Of a stretch of 64,000 bases of DNA, positions 31,000 through 40,800 are shown piece by piece (within the stretch, counting starts at the first letter, position 1; every line of letters begins with the position of its first letter). Origin of the DNA: Chloromonas sp. AAM2 (lineage: Eukaryota; Chlorophyta; Chlorophyceae; Chlamydomonadales; Chlamydomonadaceae). The stretch lies in contig QAXH01002209.1 in the NCBI GenBank assembly GCA_004335635.1, forward strand, positions 20,006-84,005, in the 5' to 3' direction. The position numbers and the translations under genes were made by a program. The notes under the pieces were generated by a model. That model did no database searches. It was not told the DNA's origin and saw only the letters and a list, made by a program, of their open reading frames with translations.

Positions 31000-31585
31000 G
31001 ACCCCGCCTGCTGATACCTACTCGCACCACGATACGTCCCAGTGCGGTTCTCTGCTGCCTGTGCGTTGGATTTCTGATAAGCGAGGCTCACTGCAGTCGC
31101 ACCTGTCAAGCAATTCAATTCTTCACATCGGCCGTTGTTTGGAAACCGCAGTGTCTGCTGATGTGGCTGTGGAAGAGCGTAAATTGCTGAGACTGGTGTC
31201 AGGTGTCAGTTGTCAGGTGTCCGAGAAAGGAGCAGGGCTTATAACTGTGCTGTTCCTCTGGAGAGATGGATAGCAAGATGCTTGATCTGCGACACAATCA
31301 CCATAAGGCTAAGTTCAAGCCAATGCTCACATTGTAATGATGGTAACGTTACCTTCTTACAGTTACCTGTATTCTATGTTCAAGCCAATGCTCATAGTAT
31401 GGTCACCCTGGAGCAACGCACATGTATAAAGTACAGTGACGGTCCCTTTATCCAACCACCATCATCCACTTACTGGTTGACGTTCGTGAACCTTGACAGG
31501 AAGCCCGGTCGTGCAGAAGCCCGGTCGTGTTTCAGCTGTGCTACCTAGAAGCAGTTAAACCATGAAGGATGATCGGATACTGGGA

Positions 31586-31611
31586 CGATTGGAAATAGGG
31601 CATGTCACTGT
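31586..31611 (+). repeat. Short dispersed repeat, copy 2
   Basis: Contains GGAAATAGGGCATGTCACTG and matches 9721-9746 at 25 of 26 positions by eye. It lies about 50 bases outside the left end of element 2. Confidence 0.6.
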
Positions 31612-32269
31612 GTGCTACAAGCTACTACAGACGCTTGATCTGTGACTCGGTCCCCTTACAGCTGAAAAGAAGTTTGCCAGTTCTGGGACAATTTTTGTCT
31701 GGTGTTACTGAGTCGGTGAGTTGGTCGTGTTGTGACCCAGTCATGACTAGTGTTTTGTGAGAGTGGAACCTGTTGGGCAGACGATAGTGGTAACGGGTTA
31801 GCGCTTGAACACAAGAGACACGAAATTACGTTAACAAAATGACACAAAATTACGTTAACCAGCCGTCCTGCCAACAGCAGTGCCACAGCACGTAACACAC
31901 TCAATGTGCTCATATATGCACTTATTACACTGCTCATATTCTCATGTATAGAGAGAAGCGGGTCAGTCTCATGATGATGCACTGTCGATACTGGGACAGA
32001 GTGAGGCCACACATGTTGGCTTGCCAGCACACAGTCTCATCACACACAGACTGCACACACTGAAATGCAATCAATACCAACCAAGACCATAGGAACCACT
32101 GTCCCCATGTAACGCTAAGCATTCTTTAGGGCAGAAAAATATAATACACGCCCTAACCTGCATAACGCGTGGCAGCACCTGCGTCATCCAACAGCGCCTC
32201 GAGGAAGAAGAAGAGACCCACTATGTCAAACGAAGCAGCAGAAGAAGCGCCACCCACTGGACGAAGGGC

Positions 32270-32430
32270 AGACGCCACCCCCCGATGCACCTTTATTGGC
32301 AGAGCGAACAAAAAGAGAGAACTGGAACTGGAAACAGGCTGTGGGACGTCTCCGGGCGCAGCACACAAATTTGCTTAAAAGAGTGAAGCAGCTGGAACAC
32401 TTGGTGGCGACTTACATTACCGACTTCTGA
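32270..32430 (+). pseudogene. Coding-like tail with basic coiled-coil helix in element 2
   Basis: A plus-strand frame reads PLLAERTKRENWNWKQAVGR followed by a heptad-like end LLKRVKQLEHLVATYITDF and a stop. It looks like the C-terminus of a protein, but no start or upstream domain can be attached and I do not recognise the family. It may be a gene relic of the parental element. Confidence 0.35.
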
Positions 32431-32503
32431 AGCACACCGGTCATGTTGACAATGTAGTTCTTATCTCCTGGTTTGCTGTCCCAGAAGTGGCAGTGCAGCA
32501 CAC
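32412..32503 (-). pseudogene. Coding-like tail with HCHFWDSKPG in element 2
   Basis: The minus strand reads HCHFWDSKPGDKNYIV and continues to a stop at 32412. It is homologous to 20262-20307 in element 1, with one in-frame 3-base indel. About 115 bases further upstream in the same frame lies CQFWDN, encoded by the terminal motif itself, with one stop codon between. Confidence 0.5.
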
Positions 32504-32808
32504 TGTAACAACCGCACACACAACACTATACATAATCACACTTTACAACACACATCACCAACACTGGTTCCTGGCGATATTGCCAGGTATTGTCCCAGAA
32601 CTGGCAAACTTGGAAAAATGAGGTTGCTGTGTTAAAGCTCAAGTTGATAGTCACTGTACCTGGGGTAAAGCAACCGTAGCCCCTTGAAAGATGTAATTGT
32701 TTTACATCGCCATTTTTTGGGGTAGATTTTGGCAAGCTGTTGAGATATGACGTTTGAGAAAGAATGAACATTGACTCAGTCATTTTTTAAGGCTAATTTG
32801 GCTCTCAT

Positions 32809-32932
32809 GGGTTTGCGGTCAGGATAGCAACCGGGGGGGTTCGCCACCACCATTACCATTCAGGTGGTCATAATTCCCTTCACTTGTAGGTTGGACGGGT
32901 TGGAGTTCCTCACCTCTTGTAAGATTTACACA
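32809..32932 (+). repeat. Dispersed repeat R2, copy C
   Basis: Third copy of the R2 repeat. It starts inside the unit at TTTGCGGTCAGGATAGCA and runs to GGTTGGACGGGTTGG and CCTCACCTCTTGT. It is more diverged than A and B and lacks the GGCCCCATTTGGGG end. Confidence 0.75.
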
Positions 32933-33046
32933 TGCAAACAAAGTGCACAAAGCACATGTATAAAGTGATGCCAAACATGATTAGGCTTACATGGATGTGG
33001 AATCCATTGCGACAAGGACAAGGATGCTCCAATGTTGACACACAAG

Positions 33047-33077
33047 AATTGTCCCAGAACTGGCAAACAGCTTTTTT
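33047..33077 (-). repeat. TTTGCCAG motif, solo copy
   Basis: The plus strand reads ATTGTCCCAGAACTGGCAAA followed by CAGCTTTTTT, the reverse complement of the element-end motif. It lies between element 2 and the gene at 33401, with no clear opposed partner. Confidence 0.75.
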
Positions 33078-33400
33078 GAACAGTGCGGTTCATGCTTACA
33101 CGAACATGAGCTGCCTGTGCTGCGCCTGTTCCATGTGGCTGCTGCCAGACACGCTGGTATATCCATGAGCATAATAATTTCCATTGAGAAGTTACAATTA
33201 GAGGAGGAGAGAACAGGGCGTCATGGCACTAACATTCCATCCATTTTTCAATCCTTCAAGACAAATGATGCAAACAGCAAGAGGGGTGCAGAACAAAACA
33301 CAACACAAATTCCTCAGTTCACTGGTGTCAGCGACTGTCGCGCAGAAATGATGCGAATTGAACCCTCGCGCTTGCAAAAGTTGTTGAATTGACATAATAA

Positions 33401-33986
33401 TCATTGCTGGGAGACAGCCTGTGCTTCTCGCTGCTCCTCCTCCTCCTCCTGCTGAGACTGTTGCTGCAATTCTTCCTGCACTGCCTCAAGGTCTCTCTGC
33501 TTGGCCTTGAATAGGCGGCCGATGGCAGGTAAGCAGGCCTTGAGGAGCACACCGGCAGCCAGGCCTAGCAGCATGCTTGGGGCATGAAGCCGTGCTATGC
33601 TCTTCAACTGCGTGACTTGCTGCCTTAATGCTGCGTTGGTGTTGCGTGTGGATTTCAGCTCTGTCTTGAGTCCCTCAACCTTCTTGCGGTAGGCCTTCTG
33701 GTAGTTCTGAATGGTCCGGTTGAACTGCGTAACAGCCAGCACAAGCATGACAACTGTAAGATACATGCAGCGGACTGAGCTGAATCAGACGTGTTTGCGC
33801 CAGACTGCCTCCAGATCTCATGCTGTTCCCCATGTTAGCCCTCACCTGACTCTTGGTCACTTCACACCGAGGACATTGCGGTGGCATGGCCATCCTTCCC
33901 TTCTCTGATCCATCGCCCATCGACGCTCCAGAGCCACCCTTCTGCTGTGGAGGTTGAGAAGCCCCTGAGCTGCCTGGCCAGTTCAT
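33401..33986 (-). CDS. Small coiled-coil protein with one hydrophobic segment, unknown function
   Basis: Two exons in transcription order: 33986-33846 and 33724-33401, both phase 0, giving 154 aa. An in-frame upstream ATG at 34061 would give 179 aa. Not recognised. Seen: a Gly/Ser/Gln/Pro-rich N-terminus, the pair CPRC (around residue 38), then a basic helix YQKAYRKKVEGLKTELKS with heptad spacing. A hydrophobic segment, SMLLGLAAGVLLKACLPAIG, follows, and the tail is almost pure Gln/Glu. The acceptor at 33725 was chosen over the one at 33747 because only it keeps the donor phase. It is transcribed away from the giant coiled-coil gene at 34879 and could share its upstream region. It may be a membrane-anchored adaptor; that is inference only. 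Confidence 0.68.
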
Positions 33987-34878
33987 GTTTGAAGCTTGAG
34001 AGTTGAATAAAGGGTGAGCAAGAGAAGTACAACTGCAAGGCTCGGACTTGATGAGTGTCACTGCAGGCAGAACTGGAGCAGCAACTCCGGAAGCAATTCA
34101 CAAAAAAGCGGGCGGCGCCAACCGCTGGCACGTGGTGGGCCAGGGTTTGGTTCGTTCTTTGCTGTGCTGCTCATGCACGCTTGTCTGTTGCAGACTTCAC
34201 GACCCAAATGTGTTGGTTGTAGCTGCTGCTGCAGCAGCATCAGCTACACACAAAATCATCGACATGATGAGGCATCGTGCGGGGAGCGTCTCCTGGACTT
34301 AACTTACAGGTAGAAGCTGTCGGTCGGGATAGTCATGCATAATGACACAGTTGTCTCTACAATTCCGTCCCTTTGACCTCACAGGCTTTGCGTTGATAAC
34401 TGTTCTCTCCATGCGGGAACGGCATTGGTGCTGCGATTCACACCAGCAGCTGCAGTGTTTTTCGAGAGCCGAGGCTGCAACACGCACTGCTCAACACGCT
34501 GACCTTCCAACTCCGCGTCTGTGTGTGTGCAGGCAACTAGCGCGTGAAAGCTGTGCAGCACAGGCATTGCAAGGGTGAGCCACAGCAATGTCCAGCTTCT
34601 CGCACGACATGGGCGCTTTCCGGCCTGCCAAGGTATGGCGAGCTGTCTGCACGTTGAAGACTCGCAAATGTCTGCCCTCCATTGCGGCCTGACGAAATGC
34701 TTGAAAGCAAGCTGGTCTACTGATGGTGTGTTGCCCTTACTGTGTGTTGATTGCATGGAGCCACCTTGGTGCAAGCTTGTGTCGCCCGCCTTCTCTTGGC
34801 TGTCACTTCACGCACAATTACAGCTGTATCCACCATGTGCTCAGCTAGAAAACCTAGCTTGCATGTTCCCAGGATAAC
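33987..34878. promoter_or_regulatory. Upstream region between divergent genes
   Basis: About 0.9 kb between a minus-strand and a plus-strand gene that should contain both promoters. A plus-strand stretch near 34066-34136 following CTGCAG reads AELEQQLRKQFTKK and could be an upstream exon of the coiled-coil gene, but no phase-consistent partner was found. Confidence 0.3.
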
Positions 34879-37800
34879 ATGACTCCAGCTGGCAAGCAGA
34901 GCACGCGCCTTAACATGGCAAGCCTGCCCACTGAACAGCTCGTGCAACAGTATGAGGAGCAGATCACAGCTCTGCATGGGCAGGTGGATGAGCTGCAAGT
35001 CCAGCTGATGCAGCAGTCGCAGCAGCAGGTGCTCATTCAGGTGTGCGTGGTTTGTTACGCCTGTCCACGCTCTTATGTGGCCATGCGCCAGTGTACAGGT
35101 TGACCATGCTTTGACACGCTGATTGCAACCTATTCCCAGTCCCTGTGCCATTATGCCTGTCCTGTGCAAATACGTGCAAGTGAACACGTGCACATTCTTG
35201 AGTTGGCCACTGTCTCTCCATGAGCCTGCACTGTCAGGCAACGCCATTGTTCCTTGCTTCTGTTGCACATCTTCTGTTGCCTGCTGCCTCCAAACGATTC
35301 ATGCGCCTGGCTCTCCTGATCGCAGGCTGACTGCCAGCTGCAGCTCTCACTCATGAACGATAAGATGGGCGAGGTGTCCAAGTACGCCGAGGCCTGTTGT
35401 ACCTCCGCCAATGTCACGTTCAACCACTTGTCCTCTCTAGGCCTCGCGCTGCCGCCATCGCAGTCGCAGGCCATCGCCGCCGCCACAAGCCTTGTGCAGC
35501 AACTCGTGCGCGATGCGGAAGGGCTGTTGAACGCATGCAATGCCGATGTGGCCGGCTACAACGGTCCGGAGGACGAGGAACGCGCGCCGGGCATTCATGC
35601 CAGCGATCAGAGCGCGACCATCTCCTGGTGCGAAGTGATCACATGGCAGCTTACTTTGTGTGTTGTGCCCTCGCTTCAGTCTACTGTGCAGGCAAGTCGC
35701 GCTGTAACTTTCACCCGACCCACGCCCTTGCCAAACATGCGTGCAACATGCGTGGCTGCAAATGCTGCCTTGCAGGCTTCACGAGCAGCTGCTCGCCTCC
35801 CAGGAGAGGGAACTTGAGCTCAAGCAGCAGGTGGCGGCAGCGCACGGCGTGTTCCTGGCGGTGAGTGAATTCGCGGAACAGTAGGCTGCTGGCACGGAAC
35901 AGTGATAAGTGTCGGACATGCTTCTTGGACGGAATGCATGGCTCGCCTGCGCCATAGTAAGCTCAGGAGCTGAACCGCATCATTGATCAACATGCGTTTT
36001 AATACTGTTGTGCCTAGGTGTCCCTCAACTTGAACCCGCCTTACTGCTTGTGGTATTGCTTATTGTGGACCGTTGCCGCCCTCATGCCCCTTGTGCAGCT
36101 TGAGCGGGAGGTTGCCTCCCTGCACCAGCAGCAATCGCAGGCTGCGGAGCGTCTGCGCGAGTCCCGGCAAGACTCTGACGGAGCACACGCCGCACTGCAG
36201 GCGGCCATTGAAGCCCTCAACCAGTCCGCGGCGCAGGACACACAAGTAGACCGGGCTTATCAACTGCTGGAAAAGGTAAAGGCTAACGGAGCATCCCTCT
36301 TGCTGTCCTTTATTGCCGCAGCTGAAAGCGTCAAACTCATCAGTGTCAACGCACCTGGTGGTTGGTTATTGGCGACGGCATTACATATGGAAATCGCAAT
36401 GTGTACGTTTCTACTCACACACGTGTCTGTGTACGTCATGCCTACCATAGAATTTGCTGATTGCTGCCGTCAAAACATATCATTGTTCCATGATCCTCAG
36501 GGTTTGTCAGACCTGGATGCGCACATGGCGGCTATGGATGAGTTCCTGAGTGAGGTGGAGAGCACACATGCCTCGGCTGTCAAACCGGCCAGACATCAAG
36601 CACTGGTAAGTTAACAACGCCCTGGAGATTAAAATTTAAGTTCGGAGTAGTAGTTTTGCGAAAGTCCTCATTACAAAAAAAAAAGAAGTTTGCCAGTTCT
36701 GGGACAATTCGTGTGAGGCAGACAGTGACGTGGTGCAGGTGTGTAAATGTGGCGTTGATTTCGTGTCATGTGAGACTGAGGTGTTGCGCCTTGGTTGGAG
36801 TGGTAGACGGTGTGGTGACCAATTCTGGAACAGTGACAACATTGGGTGCTGGATGCCAGTGGTGTCCTGGCCCAGCGTTGTCTGGCACTGAGACATGGTG
36901 TATGNNNNNNNTGGAAGACGGCGTGGTGCATTGCCAGTACTGGGACAGTGTCAATGCTAGGACGGATTTGGTGTGTTCAATGAGTTGTATACTAGGCCAG
37001 AAATGGTGGACAGAGTGTAGTGACACACTTGACACGCGGTTACAACACATCCTGATGGGTCACTTCCTTATGGGTCACTTCCTTATGTCTGTGTGCTGGT
37101 CTAGTCAATTCTGTCATTTTTATATGCGTGTGTTGGACAGTTGAAGGTGTGGTGCGAAATGTTTTTGTTCAGGTCAGTAATACGTGTTTAACCTTGCCGT
37201 GACAGAGCTGTAGAAATGAGAGGCCAAGTTGTTGGGCCGTTGGAAGGTGAAATCCGGTGTGATGCCTCATTCTTATCCTTCTGAGGGCGTAGTCGCACTG
37301 CATAGACCAGCTCATGCATGCACGCACACACACATGCACCTGTGTTCACCTCGCCCGTGAGTGTCCCACTAGGGTTGGTGTGTAATTATAACGGGTTTCC
37401 GTTTTACATTTTCAGTGCCTGTTTCAGCACGTGACCTGGTGGTCAGTGTTGAAGGCATGGCGTTTGAGCTTTTCCTTGGGGGGGGTTACTTATCTAGAGT
37501 GGGATGCTCACGGTGCTGAGGTGAACACATGGTGCATCTGCATGCCTGCAGGCTGGGGGTGTAGATGCATCGTCACTCTTTGGATCCCTGACAGCAGCAC
37601 AGCAGCAGATTCAGGGGCTGCGAGCATACACAGCCGCTTCAGAAGAGGGCAGCCCAGACTATGCACACCGCCACGGAATTCGTGCACGGGGCATTGGAGC
37701 CAACGACCTTGCCTCACCACGTGATCAGACACCAAGAGGCACAACGTCACGTCGGGCCACGCGGGGCGCCCGTCGGTTTGATGCAAACGGTCAGCTTGTT

Positions 37801-40800
37801 GAGGGTGCACTTGATGCCAATTTAAGCGAGAATGAGCCGTCATCACTTTTCTCGCCCTCTCGCACCGGGGCTGTTGAGGGGTATGATGATGATGACGATG
37901 ATAGGCTTTCACCTGCACGCCGGGCAGTACAACACAGCCCCGGCCGGCTTGAGCTGGCCAGCACGTTGTCTGGCCTGCGTCGGTTGGTCCTGCCACCTAA
38001 GCGGCTGAACAGGAGTACCCGGGGCTCTTGCTCCGTGCCTGCGTCCCCAAGCACTACGCGTCTGCAATACGATAACCCTGCCTTCAACATGTCCAACCGG
38101 GGCACAGCAGCTGGTGACGAGGATGAAGTCAAGCCGCTGAAGATGCCCCAGACCCATCGCTCCATTACCTTAGCTGCAGCGGCTGCAGCCAATCGCCACC
38201 GTCGACGTCACACCGTTGATGACGCCCGCATGCACTCAGTCACCAGTGCACCTGCTGTCGTATCAGCGTCGCTTGCCAGCAAAGTTGCCGAGGTATTGCT
38301 GCAGGGTGCACCAGCTCGCTCCGCCCCAGTTGTTGTAGCTGCAGCTGCGGGCACACAGACTGGCCGAAGCCTTGCTGGTGCGGACCCTGCCACTGAAGCA
38401 GCCCCCGGACTGTTAACACCCGGATCTGCCACACCCTTGGCATTCCAGGATCAGATGCTGGCTGGTACTTCACAATCTGCCGTTGCACACATGGCAGCTG
38501 TGGCTCAAGCAGCCGAGGCAATGCGTCAGCGTGCTGCCCAAGTCATCCAGGCAGAGCGGGAGCAGGGTCGCGAGCGGGAGCTGCAGCGTGCAAAGGCCGC
38601 TCTGGCTACTGAGCAAGAACGCCACCAACAGCTGACCAGCAAGGCAGCCGCCCAAGCAGCCGAGCTGTCACGAGCCTTGGAAGAAATCCACCTCCTGCAA
38701 CAACAAGCCGAGCTGCACTGTGCCTTGACAGAGCGTCAGGAGGCCAAACTAGCTTGCCTCCATGCAGAGTCCCGCCAACGGGAACAGGCACTGACACATG
38801 CCACAGAGGCGTTAGTTGAAGCCCAGGCAGAAGCAGCCGCTGCAATACAGCGTGCAGACGAAGGGCAGGCGGCGCTGGCTGCCAAGTGTGCTGATCTGGC
38901 GCTGGAGCGAACACGACTGACTGAGCAGGCAGAGGAGCTGGCCGCGGTCCTGGACCGGCAGGAAGCCGAGTCAGCTGAGCTTGTGGCTGCAAAGGAAGCC
39001 CTGGAAAGGGCCCAGGACAAGTCTCGCTGTCAGGACATCGATCATGAGAATCTGAGGGATGAGATAGGCGCGCTGCAGCTTCAGCTGGCCAAGGCTCATG
39101 CGAAGGTGAGGGACGTTCCTGGGCTCAACTGCCATGGGTGGGCAGTTGAAATTTCAGATGTCGCAGTTCAATGGTCTTACTCACATCAATGATCAGTGTC
39201 TTAGGGTTGAATGGGTTTCAACCACACTCCAAGCTGAGATGGGGTGTGGGCAGTTGAAGCAAAGATGTGTAGCAAGGACTGTGTGTTGTATGAGGACTGT
39301 CGTGTTTGCCTGGACTGTAAGGCGAGCTGGACAAACGGGATCAAGAGCATGTTTGCCACAAATGTCTGCTGTTGCATCCACTCACAGGAACTTGACCTTG
39401 AGAGCCTCCTAGCTGAGAGCCGACTGGAGGTCAGCTCACGTAATTCTGAGCTGGCTGACGTGTCCCAGCAGCTGGCAGGCAAGCAGTTGGAGCTGGTGTC
39501 CAGCCTGGCGGAGCTGGAGCAGCTGCACAGCCGGCTACAGCAGCTGCATGAGGAGCTGCACCGCAACTCACTGGATGCAGCGGAGCAAGCTGCTGACCTG
39601 GAGAGTGCACGCAAGCAGGTGAACACATGCTTACTAGTGTGGCAGCGCCAGCACATCTTGCACGTCACACACCTCTGAAAAGGCTTTGGTGTTGATTGAC
39701 GTCCCACAGTGCTTGCAAATAGACATTTTTCTGCAGCCTGTGTATCTACACATTCTAGGCAAGATTTCAGAGACATGGATGATGGCTTCCTGATTGGACA
39801 GCAGCTGGAAGTTAACAAAAACCAGATTATCCACTGTGTGCCAGAGTGTGCAGAGACGCTGTGTATCACGTTGCTGTGCCTCTTGCCCTGCCCAGGTGAT
39901 CACTGGTGCAGTCGAGCTCATGGACATTCGTGATCGGCTGGCTGCCAATGATGAGGCGATGACCATCATGCGCCAGCAGCACAGCGCCATGACAGCGGAG
40001 GTTGCGTCTGCCAAGGACCTCGCAGCACAGCATGCTGCAGGCGTGCAGGCCATGCAGGAGCAGCTGGCACAAGCGCATGAGAAGATTGCTGCACAGGTAG
40101 GCCAGTGTTAAGCTTTGGCACGTCTATCATGCAGTCGCAAGCCCTGTCAGAAACTTAATAGTCCTGGGCTGTTGGTAGTTTATCAGTGCTACAACTTGCC
40201 AGGATAGGCATGCATCTTGGAAGGTCATCCTGGATGGTCAGCAGTAAGCGCTAGAGGTTGTCAATTCTGGCTAAACGACTTTGACTTTGTGTATTTCATG
40301 CCTGAGAGTGCTGCTGCATACTCACGCATTCGGTTGCTTGATTTAATCATGCTTGGTGCAGGTCAGAGAGCTGCTGGCTGCTCAACAACAGGCGACCAGC
40401 CAGTCAGCGGAAATTGCAAACTTTAATTGCAAGATAGAAACATACAATGATGAGCTGGTGACCACCCGCGGCCAGCTGAAGGTGGCCCAGGAGCAGCTAG
40501 CTGTGCAAGCAGCCGAACACCAGCGTGCCAACAAACGTATGGGCCAGGGCTCGGCTGAACTAGGCATGATTCGGGCAAAGCTAGAAGACACATCCTCTGC
40601 CCTGCATGCAAGCGAACATCAGCTGAGCGCCGCACGGGAGCAGGTTGCCAGGCAGGCAGCTGAGATGGAACGGATGGAAGAGCAGCGTGCAGTTGATACA
40701 CAGCAGCTGGGAGAGCAGCTGGCTGCACAAACCGCTGAACTAACTGCTGTTCGTGGCCAGCTGGGCGTTACAATGGCTGAGCTGCAGACCAGCCGAGGTC

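Larger units (their letters stand above)
31664..32612. mobile_element. Element 2: inverted-repeat-bounded element related to element 1
   Basis: The left end (31664-31693) reads GAAAAGAAG then TTTGCCAGTTCTGGGACAA. The right end (32589-32612) is its reverse complement with 23 identical bases, AAG through CAAT. Between them lie two convergent coding-like tails that overlap by 19 bases. The plus-strand one ends at 32430 with a charged helix (LLKRVKQLEHLVATYITDF). The minus-strand one ends at 32412 and contains HCHFWDSKPG, shared with element 1. The same outer motif and the same internal segment make elements 1 and 2 one family. No transposase or polymerase is present here, so it is non-autonomous. 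No target duplication was recognised. Confidence 0.6.

Noticed and set aside
34048..34302. Possible upstream plus-strand exon encoding AELEQQLRKQFTKK
   Set aside because: It has an acceptor-like CTGCAG, but no upstream exon, start or matching donor could be identified.
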